From assembly GCF_008807015.1 (NCBI RefSeq), contig NZ_CP031700.1:930001-994000 (forward strand): DNA of 64,000 bases, written 5' to 3'. The notes below the pieces were generated by a model. It was not told the DNA's origin. It made no database searches and saw nothing but the letters and a program-made list of their open reading frames with translations. The first letter of the stretch is position 1, and each line of letters starts with the position of its first letter. The position numbers were made by a program, and so were the translations under genes. The stretch is from Neisseria zalophi. GTDB taxonomy: Bacteria; Pseudomonadota; Gammaproteobacteria; Burkholderiales; Neisseriaceae. Shown in pieces: positions 56,419 through 64,000 of this stretch.

Positions 56419-57294
56419 TTATGATACATCGGTATCCGTCTTCATAATGCGTTGGCTCTCATGCCAGTAGCCGTCCGGCCGTTGTGTCAATACTGCAACG
56501 ATACCGCTTTTTACCGCACAGATTTCGGCCTGCCCGACAGTATCCTGACTGCGTACTCTGGCCGGCGCGAGCAGGTTCATACGTGGGAAAACATAATATC
56601 GGTGCTCGTGGCCGTCTGAAAATATATCGTCTGTCCAGTGTTCCACATACTGGCCGTGCCAGCCGTAGGCGTTTAACGGTTCGGTTGGTACGGGTTGTGC
56701 TTTGGCGGAAAAGCCGACGCCGCGTACAATCGAAGCGGTTTTCATTTTTTGCGGATCTACACGCAGGCCGGATAAGATTTTTCTGCCGGATTCGCTATTG
56801 AGCAAACCCAATTGGTGTTTTAGCTTGGCTGCTTTTTGTAGCAGGCTGTCGTTCGGATTGAGTCCTACCATTTCAGACGGCCTGCCGGAAAGGCAGCCGT
56901 AATATTTGCAGGTAAGTTCGAGATGATAAGGTTCGCCATTGAATAAGGCGATAAAGTCGGCCTCGCCTTCGGTTTGCCCTTCGGCATTTTTTAAAACAAC
57001 ATTGTGGCCGAGTAATTCGGTGTGCGGTGCGTTTTCTAGCCAAAATGCCAATAAATGTTCCGCATAAAATCCCAAACGTCCGGCAAACGGTTGTTTGTTG
57101 TTCACCGATTGTTGCAGTTGTTCGGGATAGTCGTTTAAATCCAGCAGATAGCGAAAGCCCGTTTCCCCCAATAAAGCGCGTACCGATAATTCGAAACCGC
57201 TGTGCCATAGCGGCGGGGCGGTCAGAATAGCGGCCAAATCGCGTACATAAGGATCGGTCAGCCGCCACCATAAGGCATCAAGGGCGTAATTCAT
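56419..57294 (-). CDS. DUF1853 family protein, possible PD-(D/E)XK nuclease fold
   Basis: This 291-residue cytoplasmic protein belongs to DUF1853 (MNYALDALWWRLTDPYVRDLAAILTAPPL at the N-terminus). The middle part TEGEADFIALFNGEPYHLELTCKYYG near 107-132 looks like the core of a PD-(D/E)XK nuclease: an acidic GEAD strand, then ELTCK. Function is unknown. I used ATG 57294; an ATG at 57324 adds ten residues. Two DUS lie inside the gene (56610-56620 and 56872-56883), which is unusual for one gene. Confidence 0.8.
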   Translation of the reverse strand: MNYALDALWWRLTDPYVRDLAAILTAPPLWHSGFELSVRALLGETGFRYLLDLNDYPEQLQQSVNNKQPFAGRLGFYAEHLLAFWLENAPHTELLGHNVVLKNAEGQTEGEADFIALFNGEPYHLELTCKYYGCLSGRPSEMVGLNPNDSLLQKAAKLKHQLGLLNSESGRKILSGLRVDPQKMKTASIVRGVGFSAKAQPVPTEPLNAYGWHGQYVEHWTDDIFSDGHEHRYYVFPRMNLLAPARVRSQDTVGQAEICAVKSGIVAVLTQRPDGYWHESQRIMKTDTDVS

Positions 57295-57333
57295 AGTTGT
57301 TTTATTTCTTTGATAGTAAGTCATTCTTTATAG

Positions 57334-57364
57334 CATCATGCCGCATCTTAGATGCGGCATGATG
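57334..57364. terminator. Perfect hairpin after the PH-domain gene
   Basis: CATCATGCCGCATC and GATGCGGCATGATG pair exactly around TTA. It follows the minus-strand stop at 57373 but lacks a U tract, so it may be a weak terminator or an mRNA 3'-end stabiliser. Confidence 0.55.
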
Positions 57365-57372
57365 ATTCTATA

Positions 57373-57951
57373 CTATGCTTTATAGCGTGTGTTATAACCG
57401 GGGTTTTCTGCTGGGCGGAATTCATTGGGGAAGGTACGGTCGCTACTGATATCTACAGCCATATCTTTAATTCTCTTATACAAATCATATGGATTTTCTA
57501 CACCCATTAACTTATATCCGGATACCGATATTGTGCCGCGTTGCATCATGTTTTCCAAAAAGCCGACATTAACCGAAAGATCTTTAACTTCCGGCCATTC
57601 TATACTTTTTATATCGTTGCCTACTAAGCCTGAAGTGAGATAAATACGTCGGTCGGTTAGTGCGTAAATTACTCTATACCAGTTAAAAAAACGGTAAATA
57701 AGTGAGAATATTGCATACCACACCGGAGCAAGATGAATCAGCATAAATAGGTTGATAGGGAAAATGGGGTCTTGATGAATGGCAGTACCAAAGCTGTTAA
57801 AAGCACGAAAAAACTGCCAATCAAAAAGACCCCATAATATGGCAAAAACGTAGAACAAAGGTCTTGTACCGATGGTATAGAGCAAATGGCTGGGTTTCCC
57901 TTGCCAAATAATGGTTTCCCTACTATCCAATAAAGCATTTAATGGCGTCAT
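57373..57951 (-). CDS. PH domain-containing membrane protein (bPH2 type)
   Basis: This 192-residue protein has two transmembrane helices (about 25-45 and 70-95) and a C-terminal bacterial PH domain (NWYRVIYALTDRRIYLTSGLVGNDIKSIEWPEVKDLSVNVG...GTISVSG). That arrangement matches DUF304/bPH2 proteins, whose function is not known. I chose ATG 57951 because GGAGA lies about six bases upstream; ATGs at 57963 and farther are open. The next gene downstream is the DUF1853 gene. Confidence 0.8.
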   Translation of the reverse strand: MTPLNALLDSRETIIWQGKPSHLLYTIGTRPLFYVFAILWGLFDWQFFRAFNSFGTAIHQDPIFPINLFMLIHLAPVWYAIFSLIYRFFNWYRVIYALTDRRIYLTSGLVGNDIKSIEWPEVKDLSVNVGFLENMMQRGTISVSGYKLMGVENPYDLYKRIKDMAVDISSDRTFPNEFRPAENPGYNTRYKA

Positions 57952-58094
57952 TACTGTCTCCATTACGATTAAAGTCGTTATAAACTTTTGTATGGATGGT
58001 AATTGAGTTATACACAAATACCATTGTTGCACTACAAGGATGGATTATACCGTTTCTCTTTAATATCTTTTTTTAAGATTATTTGGCTGTACCG

Positions 58095-59225
58095 TTAGGC
58101 GCGTAAATCGGGCAATACGTTTAAGATGGCCGATAAAATGGATTCGCCCAAACGCAAAGAACGTTGGCCGTTCCAGCCGAAGTCACTATCGGGCAGGTTG
58201 TCGTTGTCTTTAAACGGCATTTCCAACGTATAGGCCAAACAGCGGAAATGTTCGCCGACCCAAGCGGTGGCCATGCTCAGATTGGCTTCGCCGGGTTTGT
58301 CTTTATCGTAGCCGTGAACATCTTGAAAATCGGGGCTGGCGGCGAGAAAAGCGGTTTTGAATTGTGTTTCTAACGCGGCCATACGTTCGTTATAAGAGGG
58401 TACACCTTCGGTGCCGGCGGCAAACACAAAAGGAATGGCTTCGTCGCCGTGGATATCGAGAAATAAATCCACGCCGGTTTCCTGCATTTTTTCACGCACA
58501 TAATATACTTCGGGGCTGCGTTCTACTGTCGGTTCCAGCCATTCGCGGTTGAGGTTGGCGCCGGCGGCATTGGTGCGCAGATTGCCTAATACCGCGCCGT
58601 CGGGATTCATATTGGGGACGATATAAAAGGTTGCGCCGTCTAATAATGCGCGGGCGGTCGGGTCTTGCGGGTCGAGCAGGCGGCCGAGCAAGCCTTCGAT
58701 AAACCATTCGGCCATGGTTTCGCCGGGGTGTTGGCGGGCGATAATCCAAACTTTAAGGTCACTGGCCACTTGATTGCCGATGGTCAGCAGATTGATGTCG
58801 CGGCCTTGAACGGTGCTGCCCAAGTCGTCAATCTGGCATAAACCGCTGCCTTGGGCGTCGCCGAGCAGGTTTAAATGTTGTTCGTGGGAATAGGGTTCGA
58901 AATAGGCATAATAAACACTATTGGCCAATGGGGTGTGATCAATGGTGAACACGCCGTTTTCATAACGGGATGGCACACGGAACCAGTTTTGACGATCGTA
59001 AGAAGCAACGGCCTGATAATCTTCCCAACCGGCGGGGTAGGCCGATGAAGCGGCGTTTTCAAAATGCATCACACAATTTTGATAGGCGGCGCCCTGTAAA
59101 CGGAAATAAAACCATTGGGCAAAATCGGAGGCATTGTCGGGGCGGAGTTTCAGGCGGATATTGGCCGGATTGCTTAAATCGGTAACGATAACGGAACCGG
59201 CATCAAATTGGGTCGTGATTTTCAT
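58095..59225 (-). CDS. M14 zinc carboxypeptidase, cytosolic carboxypeptidase-like
   Basis: This 376-residue protein has an N-terminal beta-sandwich (about 1-125, WFYFRLQGAAYQNCVMHFEN...) and a C-terminal M14 catalytic domain. RQHPGETMAEWF carries zinc His and Glu near 165, NPDGAVLGNLRTNAAGANLNREW holds the substrate Asn/Arg, DIHGDEAIPF carries the third zinc His near 258, and TLEMPF holds the catalytic Glu near 340. The two-domain layout is that of the cytosolic carboxypeptidase (M14D, Nna1-like) family. No signal peptide is seen. Substrate is unknown. Confidence 0.88.
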   Translation of the reverse strand: MKITTQFDAGSVIVTDLSNPANIRLKLRPDNASDFAQWFYFRLQGAAYQNCVMHFENAASSAYPAGWEDYQAVASYDRQNWFRVPSRYENGVFTIDHTPLANSVYYAYFEPYSHEQHLNLLGDAQGSGLCQIDDLGSTVQGRDINLLTIGNQVASDLKVWIIARQHPGETMAEWFIEGLLGRLLDPQDPTARALLDGATFYIVPNMNPDGAVLGNLRTNAAGANLNREWLEPTVERSPEVYYVREKMQETGVDLFLDIHGDEAIPFVFAAGTEGVPSYNERMAALETQFKTAFLAASPDFQDVHGYDKDKPGEANLSMATAWVGEHFRCLAYTLEMPFKDNDNLPDSDFGWNGQRSLRLGESILSAILNVLPDLRA

Positions 59226-59327
59226 GATGTATTGTCCTATTCAGACTTTGAGTAAGCACCTTTTAATATTGTAAACGGTTTGGCTGCATGTGTCTTTACC
59301 GGCGGGTCATTCGGCTATATAAAATAA

Positions 59328-59363
59328 GGCCGTCTGAAAGCAGGTAAGGCTTTTCAGACGGCC
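59328..59363. terminator. Inverted DUS terminator after the aldo/keto reductase gene
   Basis: GGCCGTCTGAAA and TTTCAGACGGCC pair with a loop of about 12 bases, downstream of the minus-strand stop at 59384. Confidence 0.75.
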
Positions 59364-59383
59364 GGAATATTAACAGTGGTCGC

Positions 59384-60436
59384 TTAAGGGCAGGGATTCA
59401 TAATTTCTTCATGTACCGCATTAATGGCGGCAACCACTTCGTCTTTTAATACCAAATCGGCGGAAGCAATATTTTCACGCAACTGTTCCATTGTGGTCGC
59501 GCCGATAATATTGCTGGCTACAAAAGAACGGTTGCTCACAAAAGCAAGCGACATTTGGGCTAGGCTTAATCCGTATCGTTCGGCAATTTCGGCATAACGA
59601 TCGACAGCGGTAAACGCCAGCGGCTTGTTATAACGTTGGAAACGTTTGTATAAGGTGAGGCGGGCTTTTTCGGGCATGGCGCCGTTGCGGTATTTACCGG
59701 TGAGCATACCGAATGCCAGCGGCGAATAAGCCAATAGCGGCACCTGTTCGCGTAGGGAAATCTCACTCATACCGGTTTCGTAGCTGCGGTTGAGTAGGTT
59801 ATAAGGGTTTTGTATGGTCGCCACTCTCGGCAATTCGTTATTGCGTTCATATTCGTTTAAATAGCGCATCGTACCCCACGGGGTTTCGTTCGACAGCCCG
59901 AACGCTCTGATTTTTCCTTGTCGAACCAATAGCGATAAAGCATCCAACACTTCGTCAAACGGCGTAAATTGCTCGGTATCGGGCAGTGCGGAAACACCGG
60001 ATTTACCGAAAAAATTAACTTGGCGTTCCGGCCAGTGAAGCTGATACAAATCCAGATAATCGGTGTTCAAACGCTTCAGGCTCGCTTCGCATGCTTCGAT
60101 AATCTGCGCGCGTGAAAAATCATTGCCGTTTCTAATATAGCTGGGCGCATTATTCGAACGCATCGGCCCCGCGATTTTACTGGCCAACACAAAATCATCG
60201 CGCTTGCCGCGCCGTTTGATCCAATTGCCGATATATTGCTCGGTGCGGGTATAGGTTTCCTTGCTCGGCGGCACCGGATACATTTCGGCCGTGTCGATAA
60301 AATTCACACCGTTGGCCAATGCATAGTCTAATTGCTCGTGCGCTTCGGCTTCCGTATTCTGTTCGCCCCAAGTCATCGTGCCCAAGCATATTTTCGTTAC
60401 CTGAATACCGGTTCTGCCCAGTTCGCGTTTTTCCAT
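59384..60436 (-). CDS. Aldo/keto reductase, Tas type
   Basis: This 350-residue NADP-dependent oxidoreductase resembles E. coli Tas (346). FIDTAEMYPVPPSKETYTRTE contains the Asp and Tyr, ASKIAGP the Lys and YQLHWPERQVNFFG the His of the catalytic tetrad. LAYSPLAFGMLTGKY and the C-terminal NADP part ASNIIGATTMEQLREN follow. The ATG at 60436 has AAGGAAT. It lies 33 bases after the glutathione peroxidase gene, probably in one operon. Confidence 0.9.
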   Translation of the reverse strand: MEKRELGRTGIQVTKICLGTMTWGEQNTEAEAHEQLDYALANGVNFIDTAEMYPVPPSKETYTRTEQYIGNWIKRRGKRDDFVLASKIAGPMRSNNAPSYIRNGNDFSRAQIIEACEASLKRLNTDYLDLYQLHWPERQVNFFGKSGVSALPDTEQFTPFDEVLDALSLLVRQGKIRAFGLSNETPWGTMRYLNEYERNNELPRVATIQNPYNLLNRSYETGMSEISLREQVPLLAYSPLAFGMLTGKYRNGAMPEKARLTLYKRFQRYNKPLAFTAVDRYAEIAERYGLSLAQMSLAFVSNRSFVASNIIGATTMEQLRENIASADLVLKDEVVAAINAVHEEIMNPCP

Positions 60437-60469
60437 TTTATTCCTTTCCCAATCGTATCCGTTTACCAT

Positions 60470-61006
60470 TCAAAGCAATTCGCGGATAGCCTTTTCAATA
60501 GCAAGCGGTGCAATCGACGGCGCAAAACGTGCCGTCACCAACCCCTCGCGGTTAACCAAAAACTTGGTGAAATTCCATTGAATATCACCGTGTGCCCGTT
60601 TGCTGCCCAAAGAGGCCAGCTTTAACAGCCCGTCCGTTATCAGGCGGCCGCCTTCGTCTTTCGGCTGTTGCGTTTTCAAATAAACATAAAGCGGATGGGC
60701 ATCGGCACCGTTGACGTCGATTTTTTCAAACGTTGTAAATTGTGTGCCGAAACGGGTTTCGCATATTTGCGCGATTTCACTGCCGCTTTCCGGCGCCTGC
60801 CCACGGAATTGGTTGCACGGAAAATCCAAGATTTCAAAACCTTCGGCGGCATAGCGGCTGTATAAAGTTTGTAATTCCCGATATTGCGGTGTGAAACCGC
60901 AGTGCGTAGCCGTATTCACAATCAATACGACCTTGCCCGCATAATCCGACAACGGAATATCCGCACCTTGTGTATTTTTAACCGTAAAGCCGTAAATATT
61001 GTTCAT
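60470..61006 (-). CDS. Glutathione peroxidase (Cys type, thioredoxin-dependent class)
   Basis: This 178-residue protein has VNTATHCGFTPQY with the peroxidatic Cys (near residue 35, Cys in place of selenocysteine), LDFPCNQFRGQAP with the second Cys and Gln, and WNFTKFLVNREG with the Trp/Asn. It reduces peroxides using glutathione or thioredoxin. AAGGAATGG precedes ATG 61006. The ORF is open to 61138 but the extra part is not family-like. It is followed by the Tas-like gene. Confidence 0.93.
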   Translation of the reverse strand: MNNIYGFTVKNTQGADIPLSDYAGKVVLIVNTATHCGFTPQYRELQTLYSRYAAEGFEILDFPCNQFRGQAPESGSEIAQICETRFGTQFTTFEKIDVNGADAHPLYVYLKTQQPKDEGGRLITDGLLKLASLGSKRAHGDIQWNFTKFLVNREGLVTARFAPSIAPLAIEKAIRELL

Positions 61007-61093
61007 TAACCATTCCTTTTTAGGCATCGCAAACGTTGCCATTGTAGCGCAAATTAATTTAGGCGATATGGTAAGCGGCCAGCTGATATTTGT

Positions 61094-61135
61094 ATTAAAG
61101 GCCGTCTGAAGTTTATCTTTCAGACGGCCTTTAAT
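61094..61135. terminator. Inverted DUS terminator after hemL
   Basis: ATTAAAGGCC...GGCCTTTAAT extends the DUS pair by several bases each side. It lies after the hemL stop on the minus strand. Confidence 0.8.
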
Positions 61136-61165
61136 CATATCAACACATGCTTGCTGATAATGAAT

Positions 61166-62449
61166 TTAAGCTGCCATATTTTGGAAAACTTGCCGTGCGG
61201 TAGCGATGGTTTCGTCGATCAGTTCGGGTGTGTGGGCGGCAGACATAAAGCAGGCTTCGTAGGCGGAGGGGCCGAAAGCAACGCCGCGTTCGAGCATGCC
61301 GTGGAAGAAGCGTTTGAAGTTTTCGGTGTCGGAACGGGTCATATCGGCATAGCTTTGCGGTTTGCTGTCGGCAAAATATAGGCCGAACATGCCGCCGACC
61401 GAATCGGCGCTGAAGGTAACGCCGGCTTCTTGGGCAGCTGCTTGGAAGCCGTTTGTCAGCCTTTGGGTGTGTTCGGTGAGTTGTTCGTAAAAACCTTTAC
61501 GGCGGATGATTTCGAGGGTTTTTAATCCGGCGGCGACGGCCACGGGGTTGCCGGAAAGGGTGCCGGCCTGATAAACGCCGCCGAGCGGGGAAATGCAGGC
61601 CATAATGTCTTTGCGCCCGCCGAAAGCGGCTAAGGGCATGCCGCCGCCGATAACTTTACCCATTGTGGTGAGGTCGGGGCGGATGCCGTGTAGGGATTGT
61701 GCGCCGCCGAGGGCAACGCGGAATCCGGTCATCACTTCGTCGTAAATCAATACTGCGCCGTGTTGTTCGGTGAGGCTGCGTAAGGCGCGGATAAATGCTT
61801 CGGAAGGTTTTACCAGATTCATATTGCCGGCAAAAGGCTCGACAATCACGCAGGCGATTTCGCTGCCGATTCGGACGAAAGTTTCTTCAAGTTGGTCGAC
61901 ATGGTTGTATTCCAAAACCAGCGTGTGTTTGGTGAAATCTTCGGGCACGCCGGCGGAGCTGGGGTTGCCGAATGTGAGCAGGCCGCTGCCGGCTTTGACC
62001 AACAGGCTGTCGGAATGGCCGTGATAGCAGCCTTCGAATTTAATGATTTTGTCGCGCTTGGTAAAGCCGCGTGCTAAGCGGATGGCGCTCATGGTGGCTT
62101 CGGTGCCGGAGCTGACTAGGCGCAGTTGTTCGACGCTGGGCACGATTTCGGCAATGGTTTCGGCAATAATGATTTCGCCTTCGGTAGGCGCACCGAACGA
62201 CAGCCCGCCCAAAGCGGCTTCGCGCACGGCTTCGACCACTTCGGGGTGGGCATGGCCGACAATGGCGGGGCCCCATGAGCCGACGTAGTCGATATAGCGG
62301 GTGTCGTTTTCATCCCACACATACGCGCCTTGGGCTTTTTTGATAAAACGTGGCACGCCGCCGACGCTGCCGAATGCGCGTACGGGCGAGTTAACCCCGC
62401 CGGGAATGATGTTTTTGGCTCGGTTGAATAATGTTTCGTTGCGGTTCAT
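61166..62449 (-). CDS. hemL: Glutamate-1-semialdehyde 2,1-aminomutase
   Basis: This 427-residue PLP enzyme makes 5-aminolevulinate for heme and siroheme in the C5 pathway, so it also feeds CysG. Visible are [48 protein letters not shown] (PLP Asp) and the lysine in [20 protein letters not shown] near 265. The ATG at 62449 has AAGGAG and gives the usual family length. The gene is single. Confidence 0.97.
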   Translation of the reverse strand: MNRNETLFNRAKNIIPGGVNSPVRAFGSVGGVPRFIKKAQGAYVWDENDTRYIDYVGSWGPAIVGHAHPEVVEAVREAALGGLSFGAPTEGEIIIAETIAEIVPSVEQLRLVSSGTEATMSAIRLARGFTKRDKIIKFEGCYHGHSDSLLVKAGSGLLTFGNPSSAGVPEDFTKHTLVLEYNHVDQLEETFVRIGSEIACVIVEPFAGNMNLVKPSEAFIRALRSLTEQHGAVLIYDEVMTGFRVALGGAQSLHGIRPDLTTMGKVIGGGMPLAAFGGRKDIMACISPLGGVYQAGTLSGNPVAVAAGLKTLEIIRRKGFYEQLTEHTQRLTNGFQAAAQEAGVTFSADSVGGMFGLYFADSKPQSYADMTRSDTENFKRFFHGMLERGVAFGPSAYEACFMSAAHTPELIDETIATARQVFQNMAA

Positions 62450-62683
62450 GGCAGGGAACTCCTTGATTGGATAAACAGCGGCGGTGTGTGCCGTCGGCAA
62501 AGATAAAGGGGTATTTTAACAGCTTTATCGGTTGCCGTTCCAAAGCCGGGCAATATGGTATATATTGCCGTTTTTTATGCGGCCGGGTTGCCGTTGCCGC
62601 CGGAATGGGGAAGCGTACGGGTATGTGTTTTCAGACGGCCTCTTTGCGCTTTTGGATGATAAAAATCAAATCGATTATAGATT

Positions 62684-63511
62684 ATGGATACAGAGCAAGT
62701 AATTGAACAAACGGTAAATCATGTACCTTATGGCGTGATGACGGCAGGGGTGCAGAGTATGGTCGCGGCTTTTTGGGCGCGGGTGCCTTATATGATGACG
62801 GCGCTGGTTGTGTTTATTATTTTTTGGTTTATTTCGCGCTTGTTTAAATTGGCGGTACGCAAACTGTTGGCCAACCGCTTGGCTAAACGCATGAACCTAT
62901 TGCTGGTATTGCAACGCATCGGCGCATCCTTGATTGTATTTGCCGGTTTCTTGGCTGCCATGATGATTGCACTGCCTGATTTTACGCCGACCAAGCTGAT
63001 TAGTACCTTAGGCATCGGATCGGTGGCTATCGGCTTCGCTTTTAAAGATATTTTTCAAAATATGTTGTCGGGCATTCTGCTATTGTTGAGCGAGCCTTTT
63101 CAAATCGGCGACCGTATTGTTTCGGGTGATTTTGAGGGAACAGTGGAAAATATCGAAATCCGTGCCACCACACTGCGTACGAGCAACGGGCGGCGGATTG
63201 TGATTCCAAATTCACAATTGTTTACTTCGCCGGTAACCGTGAACACCAGCGGCCGCCGATATCGCCAAAGCACCACGTTAACCCTACCGGCAGGGCGCGA
63301 CCCCGAACAGGTGAAACAAGATATTTTGAAAGTTTTGGCGGAAGGCTGCCAAAATATTGAAGACCCCGAAGTAGTGATGACCGCACTTTCCGATACGGCG
63401 GCGACTTTAGAGCTGTATTGGTGGTCGCACGGCTATGGTGATGATCATCATATTGCCGACCAAGTATTATCGTGTGTCCGGCCGTTGCTGATGCCGACTG
63501 CCGAAGTATGA
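62684..63511 (+). CDS. MscS-type small-conductance mechanosensitive channel
   Basis: This 275-residue protein has three transmembrane helices (about 28-52, 72-98, 103-130), the third with the Gly/Ala-rich pore pattern STLGIGSVAIGFAFKDIFQNMLSGI. The MscS beta domain EPFQIGDRIVSGDFEGTVENIEIRATTLRTSNGRRIVIPNSQLF follows, then a C-terminal alpha/beta cage. It releases solutes at hypo-osmotic shock. Its stop overlaps the next start as ATGA. A single DUS lies upstream at 62630-62641. Confidence 0.95.
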   Translation: MDTEQVIEQTVNHVPYGVMTAGVQSMVAAFWARVPYMMTALVVFIIFWFISRLFKLAVRKLLANRLAKRMNLLLVLQRIGASLIVFAGFLAAMMIALPDFTPTKLISTLGIGSVAIGFAFKDIFQNMLSGILLLLSEPFQIGDRIVSGDFEGTVENIEIRATTLRTSNGRRIVIPNSQLFTSPVTVNTSGRRYRQSTTLTLPAGRDPEQVKQDILKVLAEGCQNIEDPEVVMTALSDTAATLELYWWSHGYGDDHHIADQVLSCVRPLLMPTAEV

Positions 63512-64000
63512 GCGGCTTGTCGATGCGTATTAAACTTATTTATTGGCTGAAACAAGCGGTTCAGACGGCCTTAATCATTGCGGCGGTTTCGTTGGCTGTC
63601 GATTGGTGGCGTAAACCTATTCAACCGCTTGGTTTTGCCGAACAGCAGTTTCAAACTGTCGGGCAACAGGCAGTTTCTTTAGCGGAATTGAGCCACAACC
63701 GTACCATTGTGGTTTATTTTTGGGGCAGCTGGTGCGGTATTTGTAAATATACTTCGCCTGTTATCCAAGAATTGCACGCAGCAGGCGTGCCCGTATTGGG
63801 GGTTGCCCTGAAGTCGGGTGCGGAACAAGACGTACGCGCCTATATGGACGAACAGCATTTATATTTCGCAACTTTAAACGACCCGCAGGGCGATATTTCC
63901 AACCGTTGGCAGGTTGCGGTAACGCCGACGATTGTTATGGTGAAAAATGGGCAGGCTGTACACACCACAACCGGATTGAGCAGTTATTGGGGCTTACGCG
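63508..64000 (+). CDS. Membrane-anchored thioredoxin-like protein (ScsD/TlpA type), 3' end outside
   Basis: The frame starts at ATG 63508, overlapping the mscS stop by four bases, and stays open to the window edge (about 164 residues). A single N-terminal helix (about 14-33) anchors it in the inner membrane, with a periplasmic thioredoxin domain. The active site is GSWCGICKY near residue 80 and the cis-Pro is in VAVTPTIVMV near 144. It resembles ScsD-like disulfide reductases. A DUS (63560-63571) lies within the codons of the anchor helix (VQTALI). Confidence 0.88.
   Translation, partial: MSGLSMRIKLIYWLKQAVQTALIIAAVSLAVDWWRKPIQPLGFAEQQFQTVGQQAVSLAELSHNRTIVVYFWGSWCGICKYTSPVIQELHAAGVPVLGVALKSGAEQDVRAYMDEQHLYFATLNDPQGDISNRWQVAVTPTIVMVKNGQAVHTTTGLSSYWGLR

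Overview
The window is a chromosomal segment of a Neisseria-type member of the Neisseriaceae. The main sign is the DNA uptake sequence (DUS) AGGCCGTCTGAA. It occurs dozens of times, often as closely spaced inverted pairs after genes and sometimes inside genes. The dialect is the AG form, not the AT form (ATGCCGTCTGAA) typical of the meningococcus and gonococcus. Gene content agrees: an ispE / tRNA-Gln / prs / rplY block, an NApe-type exonuclease III, a Rep-type helicase convergent with recA, and GreB. Most of the window is housekeeping DNA of moderate GC. AT-rich gaps mark the accessory genes. The species cannot be named from the sequence alone.

Layout. 1-4295: 3' end of pgaA, then pgaB, pgaC and pgaD (poly-beta-1,6-GlcNAc biofilm polysaccharide). 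4538-9350: acnB, a catalytically degenerate alpha/beta hydrolase, exonuclease III and greB. 9519-17088: a minus-strand sulfur locus in transcription order cysG, cysJ, tauD, an APC permease, cysI. 17367-24744: prmB, a CoA-type Nudix hydrolase, a TPR protein, lolB, ispE, two identical tRNA-Gln genes, prs and rplY. 25191-29983: a three-gene type I secretion system with no substrate nearby. 30198-36836: glnS, an IS1106-like element broken open by a low-GC acetoin reductase gene, rho and dgt. 37249-46775: aldehyde dehydrogenase, a CNNM/CorC-type protein, serC, azlCD, a DUF456 protein, rep and recA. 47157-49731: a TetR regulator and a thiamine-diphosphate 2-keto acid decarboxylase with a palindromic operator between them. 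49956-55513: OPT transporter, a probable small RNA gene, rsuA, rpsO and an Mtr-type permease. 55825-64000: a small lipoprotein, a DUF1853 protein, a PH-domain membrane protein, an M14 carboxypeptidase, aldo/keto reductase, glutathione peroxidase, hemL, mscS and a membrane-anchored thioredoxin-like protein cut by the window end.

How the genes work together. The sulfur locus reads as a taurine-to-sulfide route: the permease could import the sulfonate, TauD would release sulfite, CysJI would reduce it and CysG would supply siroheme. The sulfate-activation genes (cysD, cysN, cysH) that accompany cysGJI in the meningococcus are absent here. Acetoin reductase, aldehyde dehydrogenase and the keto acid decarboxylase all handle pyruvate-derived two- and four-carbon products and all sit behind AT-rich gaps, but they are not one operon.

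Most promising undescribed items: the sRNA candidate at 52623-52731 with two exposed UUUUCCCC motifs, the taurine version of the cys locus, the acetoin reductase inside an IS, and the operator between the TetR and decarboxylase genes.
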